Below are positions 18,118-28,618 of a DNA stretch of 64,000 nucleotides, piece after piece. Both the position numbers and the translations under genes were made by a program. Location of the stretch: NCBI RefSeq assembly GCF_020215705.1, contig NZ_JAIWNB010000001.1, forward strand, positions 124,001-188,000. The letters are read 5' to 3'. Position 1 is the stretch's first letter, and the number at the start of each line of letters is the position of its first letter. This DNA is from Nonomuraea aurantiaca (GTDB lineage: Bacteria > Actinomycetota > Actinomycetes > Streptosporangiales > Streptosporangiaceae). Below the pieces are notes generated by a model that had not been told where the DNA came from, searched no databases, and saw nothing but the letters and a program-made list of their open reading frames with translations.

Positions 18118-18801
18118 ATGTCTCTGGTGTGGAGCCGCGAGCCGTACTCGCCCAAGCGGCAGGCGATGAGCGTCGATCGGGTCGTACGCGCCGCGATCGG
18201 GATCGCCGACGCGGAGGGCCTCGACGCCCTGTCCATGCGCAGGGTGGCGGCCGAGGTGAAGTCGGGCACCACCTCGCTCTACCGCTACGTCGCCAACCGC
18301 GACGAGCTGCTCGACCTCATGGTCGACGCGGTCTGGGGCGAGGAGCCGCCTGGGGAGGTCAGCGGTGACTGGCGGGCGGACCTGGCCGAGGTGGCGCGCG
18401 CGCAGCGGTCGACGCTGCTGCGCCACGGCTGGCTCGGGACGCTGATGGCGAGCCGGCCCACGCTCGGCCCCCACTCGCTGCGCCGCTTCGACGCCACGCT
18501 GAAGGCCGCCGCCGCGCTGACCCCCGACATCACGCGGGCCGCCGCGGTCATCGCGATGCTCGGCGACTACGTGCTGGGGGCCGTGGCCAGGGAGCTGGCC
18601 GAGCAGGAGGCGAGCCGCCGCACCGGGATGACCGAGCAGGAGTGGCGGGCGAGCGTCGCGCCATACCTCAGGGAGGTCATCGCGAGCGGCGACTACCCGG
18701 AGTTCACCAGGAGGGTGGTGGAGGCCGGCGAGCTGGACTTCACCGATCAGTTCGAGTTCGGGCTGCGCTGCCTGCTGCGGGGGGTCGAGGGGGCCGGCTG
18801 A
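18118..18801 (+). CDS. TetR/AcrR-family transcriptional regulator
   Basis: A 227-aa regulator. The N-terminal HTH (VRAAIGIADAEGLDALSMRRVAAEVKSGTTSLYRYVANRDELLD, about residues 20-65) is a TetR fold, and the C-terminal domain resembles TetR_C. ATG follows GGGGGTGGCCGG. It is divergent from the flavin monooxygenase, and the perfect-looking operator in the shared promoter suggests it represses both itself and that gene. The ligand is likely the aromatic or polyketide-like compound that the monooxygenase attacks (inference). Confidence 0.87.
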   Translation: MSLVWSREPYSPKRQAMSVDRVVRAAIGIADAEGLDALSMRRVAAEVKSGTTSLYRYVANRDELLDLMVDAVWGEEPPGEVSGDWRADLAEVARAQRSTLLRHGWLGTLMASRPTLGPHSLRRFDATLKAAAALTPDITRAAAVIAMLGDYVLGAVARELAEQEASRRTGMTEQEWRASVAPYLREVIASGDYPEFTRRVVEAGELDFTDQFEFGLRCLLRGVEGAG

Positions 18802-18860
18802 TTTCGATCCCGGAGCAGAGTGCTACTCCAGCGGAGAACCGACTGCTAGGTTTCGCAGTC

Positions 18861-19694
18861 ATGGAGATCAGAACCGTCCACGCCAACGGGGTGGAGTTCG
18901 CGTATCTGGCCGTAGGGGAGGGGCCGCTGGCCCTGTGCCTGCACGGCTTCCCTGACACGGCCCACACCTGGCGTCACCTGCTCCCGGCGCTTGCCGAGCG
19001 TGGCTACCGCGCGGTCGCGCCGTTCCTGCGCGGCTACGCGCCGACCGAGATCCCCGCCGACGGCGCCTACGAGGCCGGCGCGCTCGTCGCCGACGTACGG
19101 GCGCTGCACGAGGAGCTCGGTGGCGACTCCGCCGCGGTGCTCATCGGCCATGACTGGGGCGCGTTCCCCGTCTACGCGACCGCCGACCGCTTCCGCAGAT
19201 CCGTGGCCATGGCCGTGCCGCCGACGGGCGCCCTGGCGGCCGGGTTCTTCGACTACGAGCAGCTCAAGCGCTCGTTCTACGTCTTCCTCTTCCAGACCGC
19301 CCTGGCCGAGACGGCCGCCGCCGCCCCCGGCTTCCTCGAGGGCATCTGGCGCGACTGGTCGCCCGGCTACGACGCCGAACAGGACCTGGAGTTCGTCCGG
19401 CAGAGCATCGGCGCACCGGCGAACCTGGCGGCGGCCATCGGCTACTACCGGGCGATGCTCGGCACCACCCCGCCCACCGGGCGCTACCCGGCACCGGAGC
19501 CCGCCACCACCGGGCCGATCCTCTACCTGCACGGGACCCAGGACGGCTGTCTCTCGGCCGACCTGGTCAAGGACGCGCTGAGCCACCTGCCGGCCGGATC
19601 GCGGACCGAGCAGGTGGCCGGCGCGGGTCACTTCCTCCACCTCGAAAAGCCGGCGGAGGTCAACCGGCTCATCCTCGACTGGCTGACCGCCTGA
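18861..19694 (+). CDS. Alpha/beta hydrolase, epoxide hydrolase/haloalkane dehalogenase-like
   Basis: A 277-aa alpha/beta hydrolase. The oxyanion-hole motif is LCLHGFPDTAHTWRHLLP, the nucleophile elbow is IGHDWGAFP (Asp in place of Ser, as in epoxide hydrolases and dehalogenases), the acid is in LHGTQDGCL and the base His in GAGHFLHLEKP. A Tyr in the cap (FYVFLFQ region) would fit an epoxide hydrolase. The ATG at 18861 gives the normal family start. It follows the TetR gene in the same direction with a 59-bp gap. The 3' end is part of a 44-bp duplication shared with the convergent RNA methyltransferase gene. Confidence 0.85.
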   Translation: MEIRTVHANGVEFAYLAVGEGPLALCLHGFPDTAHTWRHLLPALAERGYRAVAPFLRGYAPTEIPADGAYEAGALVADVRALHEELGGDSAAVLIGHDWGAFPVYATADRFRRSVAMAVPPTGALAAGFFDYEQLKRSFYVFLFQTALAETAAAAPGFLEGIWRDWSPGYDAEQDLEFVRQSIGAPANLAAAIGYYRAMLGTTPPTGRYPAPEPATTGPILYLHGTQDGCLSADLVKDALSHLPAGSRTEQVAGAGHFLHLEKPAEVNRLILDWLTA

Positions 19695-19744
19695 GGGCGG
19701 CGGTCAACCGGCTCGTCCTCGACTGGCCGACCTCCTGAGGACCG
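19658..19744 (+). repeat. 44-bp tandem duplication at the 3' end of the hydrolase gene
   Basis: The segment beginning GGTCAACCGGCTC at 19658, which encodes the last residues of the hydrolase and its stop, is repeated from 19702 with a few substitutions. The second copy is read on the other strand as the C-terminus of the RNA methyltransferase. Confidence 0.75.
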
Positions 19745-20876
19745 CCACGACCGGATGGCGTCCTGCCAGGGTGAGGTGAATGGATTTGTCCACCCCGAAT
19801 CCGGGCGGCCGCCACGCCTCCGGAAGGAGCGCCACGACCGTGCCGTCCACGGCCAGGACACGGTGGATCTCCCGCCACAGGCGGCCGGGGTCGCGGCGGA
19901 GCCGCCCGCTCGGAGCGACCTGACGGTCCCAGGGCGGATTCACCAGGACTCGGTCCACACTGCCGTCCGGCAGGGGAATCCGCCCCGCATCGGCCACACT
20001 CCAGGCGATGGCGGCGGCTGAGGCGCGGGTGGCGTTGGCGGTGGCGACCTGGACGGCGTGCGGGTCGTGGTCGAAGCCGAGCAGGCGCGCGTGCGGCGCG
20101 AGCGCGCGGGCCTCGATGAGCGTGGTACCCGCGCCACAGCAGGGGTCGAGCACGGTGCCGGCGCGGTCGAGCCGCGCCAGCCCGGCCATGGCGGCGGCCA
20201 CCGGCGGGTGCAACGTGCCCGACACCGACACCGTCTTGTACGGCCTGCGGTGCAGCGGTCTGGCGGCCACCCGCAGCGCGATGACCGCCTGCCCGCCCTC
20301 CACCGTGACCCGCCACGCCGCCGAGCCCTCGGGCGGCACCCGGCCGTCGCGGCGCGAGTGGTACACCAGGCCCAGCGGCCGGGCCAGCTCGCCGCCGACG
20401 GCGTCCTCGATGTCGAACCGGCTGTAGTTCCGCCGCCCGACGAACGACGCCGACACCTCCACCCCACCACCCCGCACGGCGTACGGTGGGCCGCCTACCC
20501 CACCTCCCCGCACGGCGTACGGTGGGCCGCCGTCCAGCACCCCGCCGTCCAGCACCCCGCCGTCCAGCACTCCGCTGTCCCGCACGCCTATCTGATGGGT
20601 GAGTTTCGTCAGGCTCTCGGCGTCGAGCTCGCGAGCCGCCCGCGACAGACGTACCAGCGCCTCCCTGTCGCGCCCGATGCCCTCCACGACGGCCGCCACC
20701 AGCAGCACGTCGTCGGCCATCCGCAACCCCAGCAACTCCGGCCCGGGATCGGCCGTCTCGAACCACACCTCACGGTGGCGCACCCCGCGCACCACCCCGA
20801 GCCCGGCACCTTGGATCTCCGCGGCCACCAGGGGCTCGATGCCACGCACCGCCCTGGCCACGGCAAGCGTATGCAC
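19704..20876 (-). CDS. THUMP-domain RNA (guanine) methyltransferase-like protein with inserted peptide repeats
   Basis: A 390-aa protein. The N-terminal part (VARAVRGIEPLVAAEI) is a THUMP/TrmN-like RNA-binding module. The C-terminal part is a class I methyltransferase with PCCGAGTTLIEA (SAM motif), GFDHDPHAVQVATANA and the catalytic NPPW. It probably N2-methylates a guanosine in tRNA or rRNA. Between the two domains are peptide repeats absent from the family core: three GVLDG units and two copies of a 12-residue unit GGPPYAVRGGGV. The GTG at 20876 is preferred because GGAGAAGG lies 4 nt upstream. The last residues come from duplicated DNA shared with the hydrolase gene. A leader ORF and hairpins lie upstream. 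Confidence 0.8.
   Translation of the reverse strand: MHTLAVARAVRGIEPLVAAEIQGAGLGVVRGVRHREVWFETADPGPELLGLRMADDVLLVAAVVEGIGRDREALVRLSRAARELDAESLTKLTHQIGVRDSGVLDGGVLDGGVLDGGPPYAVRGGGVGGPPYAVRGGGVEVSASFVGRRNYSRFDIEDAVGGELARPLGLVYHSRRDGRVPPEGSAAWRVTVEGGQAVIALRVAARPLHRRPYKTVSVSGTLHPPVAAAMAGLARLDRAGTVLDPCCGAGTTLIEARALAPHARLLGFDHDPHAVQVATANATRASAAAIAWSVADAGRIPLPDGSVDRVLVNPPWDRQVAPSGRLRRDPGRLWREIHRVLAVDGTVVALLPEAWRPPGFGVDKSIHLTLAGRHPVVAVLRRSASRGRAG
20472..20580 (-). repeat. In-frame tandem repeats inside the THUMP methyltransferase gene
   Basis: A 24-nt block repeats at 20472 and 20508 (36-nt spacing), and a 15-nt block repeats three times between about 20529 and 20575. Both periods are multiples of three, so the frame is kept. 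Confidence 0.8.
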
Positions 20877-20901
20877 GTGTCCTTCTCCCACGTCGCGACC
20901 C

Positions 20902-20922
20902 GGGACGGCGGCCGGCCGTCCC
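20902..20922 (-). promoter_or_regulatory. Strong hairpin between the poly-Phe leader and the methyltransferase gene
   Basis: GGGACGGC / GCCGTCCC with a 5-nt centre, just upstream of the Shine-Dalgarno. A second palindrome, CCCGCCGGCGGG, lies at 20950-20961. The two could form alternative structures in the leader RNA. Confidence 0.5.
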
Positions 20923-20964
20923 GCATCACCGGCGGTGGGTCATCCACGGCCCGCCGGCGGGTCG

Positions 20965-20991
20965 CTAGCGCAGGAAGAAGAAGAACGTCAT
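20965..20991 (-). CDS. Putative 8-residue leader peptide MTFFFFLR
   Basis: Nine codons, ATG ACG TTC TTC TTC TTC CTG CGC TAG. A CTATAG sequence 8 nt before the ATG could be a -10 box, which would make the mRNA leaderless. Four Phe codons in a row followed by hairpins before the RNA methyltransferase gene resemble a ribosome-mediated attenuator. There is no Shine-Dalgarno. The ORF is tiny and could be chance. Confidence 0.4.
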   Translation of the reverse strand: MTFFFFLR

Positions 20992-21105
20992 GCGCCCACG
21001 CTATAGATCATCCGCCTCCGGAGGCCACCGATTTTCCGCGCGCGCCCGGCCCCACAGACGTACGGTGTACTTCGATCGCGTTGACGTGAATAGGCCGCTA
21101 TCCGA

Positions 21106-22359
21106 ATGATGGTGTTCATGGACGTGCTGGACTTCGACCTGTCGGACCGTGACTTCTGGGCCAAGCCGATGGCGGAGCGGAGAGCCGCCTTCGACCGGCT
21201 CCGGGCGCGAGATACACCGGCCTTCTTCGCCGAGCCGGTGGTCGACTTCGCCCCGCAGGGGCCCGGCTACTACGCGCTGGTCAAGCATGCCGACATCCTG
21301 GAGGCCAGCCGCAATCCGGAGGTCTTCTCCTCGGGCAACGGCGGGGCCACGAACATCCTCGACATGCCCGCCGAGTTCGCCGAGTACTTCGGCTCGATGA
21401 TCAACATGGACGACCCCCGGCACGCGCGCCTCCGCCGGATCGTCTCCCGGGCCTTCACCCCCAAGATGATCAAGCAGTTCGAGGCGGACGTGGACACCGC
21501 GGCCGCCAAGATCGTGGACGACCTGCTGGTCACGGGCTCCGGCTGCGACTTCGTCACCCAGGTCGCCGCCCGCCTGCCCTTGAAGATCATCTGCGACATG
21601 ATGGGCATCCCCGAGCGCGACTACCAGTTCGTCTACGAGCGCTCGAACGTCATCCTGGGCGGCTTCGACCCCGAATACACCGGCGACGACGTCACCCAGG
21701 TGGTCCCGCTCCTGCTCAACGCCGGGATGGAGCTGCAGCAGCTGGTCCAGGACCTGGCCGCCTACCGTACGGACCAGCCCACGAACGACCTGACGTCCTC
21801 CCTCGTCAACGCCAACATCGACGGCGAGCGGCTGACGTCGCAGGAGCTCGGGTCGTTCTTCATCCTGCTGGTGGTGGCGGGCAACGAGACCACCCGCAAC
21901 GCCATCTCGTACGGCCTGCGCCTGCTCACCAACAACCCCGACCAGCGGGCGCTGTGGCTGGAAGACGTCCAGGGCCGGGCGGCCGGGGCCGTGGAGGAGA
22001 TCGTCCGGCTGGCCTCGCCGGTGAACTTCATGCGCCGCAAGGTGACCAGGGACCACGAGATGAACGGCCACCTCTACCGGAAGGACGAGAAGGTGGTGCT
22101 GTACTACTGGGCGGCCAACCGCGACGAGGCCGTCTTCGCGGAGCCCGAGCGGTTCGACATCACCCGCTCACCCAACCCGCACGTGGGGTTCGGCGGGCCG
22201 GGGCCGCACTTCTGCCTGGGGGCGCACCTGGCCCGGCGGGAGATCACGGTGATGTACCGGGAACTCCTCCGCCGGGTGCCCGGCATCCAGGCGGGCAAGC
22301 CGGACCGCCTGCACTCCAGCTTCATCAACGGCATCAAGCACCTGGAGTGCACCTTCTAG
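21106..22359 (+). CDS. Cytochrome P450 (second CYP124/125/142-like paralogue)
   Basis: A 417-aa P450 closely related to the one at 15.4 kb. Shared blocks include GPGYYALVKHAD, SMINMDDPRHARLRRIVSRA, LTSQELGSFFILLVVAGNETTRNAISYGL (I helix), RKVTRDHEMNGHLY and the heme loop FGGPGPHFCLGAH. It probably oxidises a lipid or sterol-like substrate. No good Shine-Dalgarno is seen. Starts at 21106, 21109, the GTG 21112 or the ATG 21118 are possible, and the GTG-TTC-ATG series is conserved with the paralogue. The gene stands alone, followed by a bidirectional terminator. Confidence 0.87.
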   Translation: MMVFMDVLDFDLSDRDFWAKPMAERRAAFDRLRARDTPAFFAEPVVDFAPQGPGYYALVKHADILEASRNPEVFSSGNGGATNILDMPAEFAEYFGSMINMDDPRHARLRRIVSRAFTPKMIKQFEADVDTAAAKIVDDLLVTGSGCDFVTQVAARLPLKIICDMMGIPERDYQFVYERSNVILGGFDPEYTGDDVTQVVPLLLNAGMELQQLVQDLAAYRTDQPTNDLTSSLVNANIDGERLTSQELGSFFILLVVAGNETTRNAISYGLRLLTNNPDQRALWLEDVQGRAAGAVEEIVRLASPVNFMRRKVTRDHEMNGHLYRKDEKVVLYYWAANRDEAVFAEPERFDITRSPNPHVGFGGPGPHFCLGAHLARREITVMYRELLRRVPGIQAGKPDRLHSSFINGIKHLECTF

Positions 22360-22364
22360 AGCCA

Positions 22365-22403
22365 CCTTCCCGACCCCCGGGACGCGGGGGTCGGGGCGGA
22401 AGG
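22365..22403. terminator. Bidirectional terminator between convergent genes
   Basis: CCCGACCCCCG / CGGGGGTCGGG stem with an outer CCTTC/GAAGG extension, filling the gap between the P450 stop and the stop of the leftward membrane protein gene. Confidence 0.8.
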
Positions 22404-24275
22404 TCAGGAGGTGGGGGTGACCTTGATCTGCTTGATGACCGTGTTGATGTCCGGCAGGAGCTGCTTGCTGGTCGACGGGATCGACATGTAGACGATCGCC
22501 GGGACGTCCTTGCCGGTGTTGATGGCGGCCGTGACGATGGTGGCCTTCTCGGTGCCCGAGGTGAGGGCGTACGCGATGACCCGGCCCGAGGACTGCCCGA
22601 CCTTGATCGGCTGCTGGGCGATCTTTTTGACCGTGTTGCCCACGGGGAAGAAGCGCTTGCGAGCGTTCAGCACGACCTGCTTGATCACCGGCTCCAGGTC
22701 GTCCTCGCTGGTGAACGAGGACGCCAGCTTGGCCGGCAGCGGGCCGGTGAGGATCTGGGCGGAGCTGTTGTTGCCCGTCACGACGTACTGGCGGGTGTCG
22801 AAGCCGTACGTCGTCTTGACGGTGGCGCGCTGGTCCTGCTGCCAGGTGCCGCCGAGGCGCGGGACCGTGATGCCGGCCGAGGGGTTGGCGACGATGCCCG
22901 TCACGGGGGCGGCCTTGCCGGACCACCGCGGCAGGCGCGGGATCGAGCTCGTCGCCTTGGTGGGGGAGGCGCTGGCCGACGTGCTCGGCTTGGCGGCCGC
23001 GGTGTTGGTGGTGGCCGGCGTGTTGGTGGCCAGCGGTCCGGCCAGGAACGCCCAGAGGACGGCGCCGACCAGGGCGATGGCCACCGAGCCCGCCAGGGCG
23101 TAGATCCAGAGGGGTTTGCCGGGGTTGTCCAGCGACTCCGGCTCGCCCATCGCCTGGTAGTCGTCGCCGAAGACGGTGTTCCAGAGCTCCTGCTGGCGCT
23201 CGGGCGGCGGCGTGCGGGAGCCGCTGATCTGGCCGGCCGTCACGAACCTGTGGTCCGGGTCGGACGGGTCGCGGCTCAGGTTGGAGCCGGGCCTGCCGTG
23301 CTCGCCCTGGTGCTCCTCGCCGGTCGGCGGCTGCCCGCCCGGCGGCTGGCCGCCCGGTCCGTGCCCACCCGGTCCTTGACCGCCCGCTCCGTGTCCACCT
23401 GGTCCAAGGCCGCCCGGTCCAGGGCCACCCGGCCCAGGGCCGATCAGCGGCTGGCCGGGCGGGGCCTGGCCGACCGGCGCCTGGCCGTACGCGACCAGGC
23501 GGTCATCGGGGGAGGGGGCGGAACGCGGCACCGCGCGCTCGTCGAGGGGAGTGCCCCGGCGCCGGCTGTCCAGCGGAGTGACGTTTCGCGGCCCGTCCAG
23601 CGGGGAGCCGGACCGAGGACCGTCCAGTGGCGAGCCGGACCGAGGACTGTCCAGCGGGGAACCGGACCGAGGACCGTCCAGCGGCGAGCCGGACCGCGGC
23701 GCGCCTCGGTCGTCCGGGGGCGGGTACGCGCGCTCGCCGAGCGGAGCCGGCGGGAACTGGTGGTACGCCGTGGGCTGGTTGTCCGGAGAGCCCTGGCCAT
23801 AGGAGACCGTGCGTTCCATCGGGTCACCGGGACGCGGCTGAGACCGGGCGTCGGTCTGGCCGAGGTTCGACCACGCGTCCGAGGAGGGCGGCGCCTCCGA
23901 CCAGGCGGGCCCGGAGTCCGCCCAGGGCTGCTGCGACCCCTGCGGCGGCGCGGAGCCCTGCCGCGACGGATCGGGCCACGAAGGCGAGGACTGTGACGGG
24001 TCCGGCCAGGATGGCGAGGACTGCGCGGGGTCCGGCCACGAAGGCGAGGACTGTGACGGGTCCGGCCAGGATGGCGAGGACTGCGAGGGGTCGGGCCACG
24101 ACGGCGAGGACTGCGACGAGTCCGGCCATGACGACTGGGCGGCACCGCCCCGTGAGGAGTCAGGCCATGCCGCGTCCTGCCGGGGCGCCTCGGGCCAGGA
24201 TGTCGGCACCTCCGGCTTTGGCGCCTCGGGCCAGGACGGTGGCAGATGGGGTGCTCCGGAATTCTCCGTTGCCAT
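22404..24275 (-). CDS. Large Pro/Ser/Gly-rich repetitive membrane-anchored protein
   Basis: About 623 aa. Residues 1-390 are low-complexity and cytoplasmic: repeats of SQSSPSWPDP (about five in a row), SGSPLDGPR-type units (about five) and GPGGHGPGGQ runs. A single membrane helix (LWIYALAGSVAIALVGAVLWAFLAG) follows, then a Thr/Ala linker and a globular extracytoplasmic domain of about 180 residues beginning near LPRWSGKAAPVTGIVA. I recognise no enzyme motif. The topology (disordered cytoplasmic tail, one TM, external domain) resembles actinobacterial envelope or sensor proteins. The ATG at 24275 has GGGAGGTACGG upstream; the longer in-frame start at 24440 is less likely. Confidence 0.7.
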   Translation of the reverse strand: MATENSGAPHLPPSWPEAPKPEVPTSWPEAPRQDAAWPDSSRGGAAQSSWPDSSQSSPSWPDPSQSSPSWPDPSQSSPSWPDPAQSSPSWPDPSQSSPSWPDPSRQGSAPPQGSQQPWADSGPAWSEAPPSSDAWSNLGQTDARSQPRPGDPMERTVSYGQGSPDNQPTAYHQFPPAPLGERAYPPPDDRGAPRSGSPLDGPRSGSPLDSPRSGSPLDGPRSGSPLDGPRNVTPLDSRRRGTPLDERAVPRSAPSPDDRLVAYGQAPVGQAPPGQPLIGPGPGGPGPGGLGPGGHGAGGQGPGGHGPGGQPPGGQPPTGEEHQGEHGRPGSNLSRDPSDPDHRFVTAGQISGSRTPPPERQQELWNTVFGDDYQAMGEPESLDNPGKPLWIYALAGSVAIALVGAVLWAFLAGPLATNTPATTNTAAAKPSTSASASPTKATSSIPRLPRWSGKAAPVTGIVANPSAGITVPRLGGTWQQDQRATVKTTYGFDTRQYVVTGNNSSAQILTGPLPAKLASSFTSEDDLEPVIKQVVLNARKRFFPVGNTVKKIAQQPIKVGQSSGRVIAYALTSGTEKATIVTAAINTGKDVPAIVYMSIPSTSKQLLPDINTVIKQIKVTPTS

Positions 24276-24584
24276 TGCTGCCGTACCTCCCGAGGTTATG
24301 TCCGGATTTGACGCATCCGGCATGATCTCACGTGAGACCAGGGGTTCCGCAGTAAAACGCGCGAAGCCGTGCGGATCCGTCGGCGGGTCCTGCATGGGCA
24401 GGCCACCATCTGGACGTTCTGGCTCTACTGGGTACACCACGGCGACGAGAGTATTCTAATGGGACATTAGAGGTCACAACGGATACATCACCATCAGATC
24501 TCACCGGACCTGAAGAGTCCATTGTGCCCACTGAGCCGACTCGACGACCCGCATTCAGCCGAAGACGTGCGCTAGGCTTGACCT
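24276..24584. other. Divergent promoter region between the repeat protein and leuS
   Basis: About 310 bp. The left part stays open in frame with the repeat protein, so a longer N-terminus is possible. A TAGGCT hexamer at 24573-24578 is a plausible -10 box for the leuS leader RNA, whose first ATG is 6 nt downstream. Confidence 0.5.
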
Positions 24585-24629
24585 ATGCGTTCCGCGACCC
24601 TGCTTCTTAGCGGGCCGCGACGGCTCTGA
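24585..24629 (+). CDS. leuL: Leucine-rich leader peptide of the leuS attenuator
   Basis: A 14-codon ORF encoding [14 protein letters not shown]. Codons 6-8 are CTG CTT CTT and codon 14 is CTC, so four of 14 residues are Leu, and CTT is rare in such a GC-rich genome. The stop lies in the loop of a strong hairpin, and a Rho-independent terminator follows immediately. A leader peptide rich in the amino acid charged by the downstream synthetase is the hallmark of ribosome-mediated attenuation. The symbol is used descriptively. Confidence 0.75.
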   Translation: MRSATLLLSGPRRL

Positions 24630-24678
24630 CAGCTCGCCGTCGCGGCTGCCCCTCGTCATGCGCACGAGGGGTTTTCTT
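24614..24678 (+). promoter_or_regulatory. leuS transcription attenuator (pause hairpin plus intrinsic terminator)
   Basis: Hairpin 1: GCCGCGACGGC (24614-24624) pairs with GCCGTCGCGGC (24636-24646). Terminator: CCCCTCG (24649-24655) pairs with CGAGGGG (24665-24671), followed by TTTTCTT. A ribosome stalled at the Leu codons would cover the 5' arm of hairpin 1 and allow alternative pairing. The terminator lies 34 bp before the leuS GTG. Confidence 0.8.
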
Positions 24679-24711
24679 ATGGGTCCGAGTCAATCCAAAA
24701 GGACAACCGCC

Positions 24712-27159
<2,448 letters not shown>

Positions 27160-27182
27160 CGCCGACTTGACGGCGCCGTGAG

Positions 27183-28148
27183 TCAGAGGCGGCGCAGCGC
27201 GGGCAGCAGTTCCTTCTCGGCCCAGCCGAAGAAGGGCTGCTGCTGGTCGTGGCCGATCTGTACGAGCGCGACGTGCGTGAAGCCGGCGTCGGTGTACTTC
27301 CGGACCGCCTCGACCACCGCGTCCACGTCGTCGCCGCACGGCACGCTGTCGGCGACGTCCTCGGGCCGTACATAGTCGGCGTAGGCGCCGAAGTTGACCG
27401 GCCCCGGCAGCTCGGCCATGACCTTCCACCCGGCCGCCGACCAGCGCCACAGCTCGTGGGCCCGCTGCTTGGCCGCCTCCGCGTCGGTGTCGTACGAGAT
27501 GGCCAGCTGGCCGTACACCGGCTTGCCCGAGCCGCCGAGCGAGTTGAACTGCTCCACCACCTCCGGCATCGGCTCGTTGACGATCAGCAGGTCGCCGAAC
27601 TCGGCCGCCAGGTCCGCCGACTGCCCACCGGAGGCGGCGACCCCGATCGGGATCCGGCGCTCGGGCAGGTCATAGAGCTTGGCCGAGTCCACGTCGTAGA
27701 ACTCGCCCTGGTAGGTGACGTACTCGCCGGAGAACAGCTTCTTGATGATCTGGACGGCCTCGCGCAGCATCCGGTGCCGGGTGTTGACCGGTGGCCAGCC
27801 CTCGCCGATCACGTGCTCGTTCAGGTTCTCGCCGGAGCCCAGCCCCAGCGTGAACCGGCCCTGGCTGAGCACGCCCATCGTGGCGGCCTTCTGCGCGACC
27901 ACGGCCGGGTGGTAGCGCATCAGCGGGCACGTCACGTAGGTCATGAGGGGCAGCCGCTCGGTGGCGTTCGCCACCGCGCCCAGGACCGACCAGGCGTAGG
28001 GGGCGTGACCCTGCTCCTCAAGCCACGGGAAGTAGTGGTCGGAGATGACCGCGTAGTCGAATCCGGTCCTTTCGGCTGTGGCCGCGTCGTCCACCAGCTG
28101 CCGGGCCGGAGTCTGCTCGCACATCAAGGTGTAGCCGATTTCTGCCAT
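27183..28148 (-). CDS. LLM-class F420-dependent oxidoreductase (TIGR03557-like)
   Basis: A 321-aa luciferase-like TIM-barrel protein. Visible are FDYAVISDHYFPWLEEQGHAP, VTCPLMRYHPAVVAQKAAT, RFTLGLGSGENLNEHV and IPIGVAASGGQSADLAAEFGD, the pattern of the F420-dependent glucose-6-phosphate dehydrogenase-like subfamily. It probably uses reduced or oxidised coenzyme F420 in the cytoplasm. The substrate is unknown. Its 3' end is 23 bp from the convergent leuS stop. Confidence 0.87.
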   Translation of the reverse strand: MAEIGYTLMCEQTPARQLVDDAATAERTGFDYAVISDHYFPWLEEQGHAPYAWSVLGAVANATERLPLMTYVTCPLMRYHPAVVAQKAATMGVLSQGRFTLGLGSGENLNEHVIGEGWPPVNTRHRMLREAVQIIKKLFSGEYVTYQGEFYDVDSAKLYDLPERRIPIGVAASGGQSADLAAEFGDLLIVNEPMPEVVEQFNSLGGSGKPVYGQLAISYDTDAEAAKQRAHELWRWSAAGWKVMAELPGPVNFGAYADYVRPEDVADSVPCGDDVDAVVEAVRKYTDAGFTHVALVQIGHDQQQPFFGWAEKELLPALRRL

Positions 28149-28198
28149 GGTGTGGCGCCTACCCGGGCTTGCACACGTTAGTTACCAGGCGCCGGAGA

Positions 28199-28618
28199 TT
28201 AACGTTGGGTCAGTTCCTCCACCACCAGGCCCAGCCCGATGCCCATCAGCCAGACGTCCTTGGCGACGGAGACCCCCTCTTGAGAGGGGCGCAGGGTGCC
28301 GTCCTGGCGCAGCCCGGGGGTCTTGACGTAGAAGCTGAGCAGCCCGCCGGCGAACGCGGTGAGCGCGGCCCCCGCGAACAGCGACGGCACCACCGGGAGC
28401 AGCAGCGCCGACCCGACCGCGATCTGCGACTTGGACAGCAGCCGGACGAACGTCTCGGGATCGTACCGGCGGAGGAACGGGAAGGCCGTGGCCGCCATGC
28501 CGTGCACGCCGGTGGCGGCCTCCCGGTCGGCCTGGGCCAGGGTCAGCCCGGAGTCCAGGATGTAGGCGCCCGCCGCGATGCGGGGCGGCCACTGGTGAGG
28601 GCGGGCGAAGATCCTCAA
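28199..28618 (-). CDS. DoxX-family membrane protein
   Basis: A 139-aa protein with four predicted helices: WPPRIAAGAYILDSGL, SQIAVGSALLLPVVPSLFAG, AALTAFAGGLLSFYV and DVWLMGIGLGLVVEEL. The overall pattern matches the DoxX/SURF4 group. The true start appears to be TTG at 28618, with GGAGGA 4 nt upstream; the frame stays open further upstream but without hydrophobic or conserved sequence. Function is unknown beyond a membrane role. It is divergent from the Tricorn gene. Confidence 0.7.
   Translation of the reverse strand: MRIFARPHQWPPRIAAGAYILDSGLTLAQADREAATGVHGMAATAFPFLRRYDPETFVRLLSKSQIAVGSALLLPVVPSLFAGAALTAFAGGLLSFYVKTPGLRQDGTLRPSQEGVSVAKDVWLMGIGLGLVVEELTQR

Noticed and set aside
24658..24711. 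Earlier leuS starts (24658, 24679)
   Set aside because: They lie inside the attenuator terminator and its U-run, without a Shine-Dalgarno.
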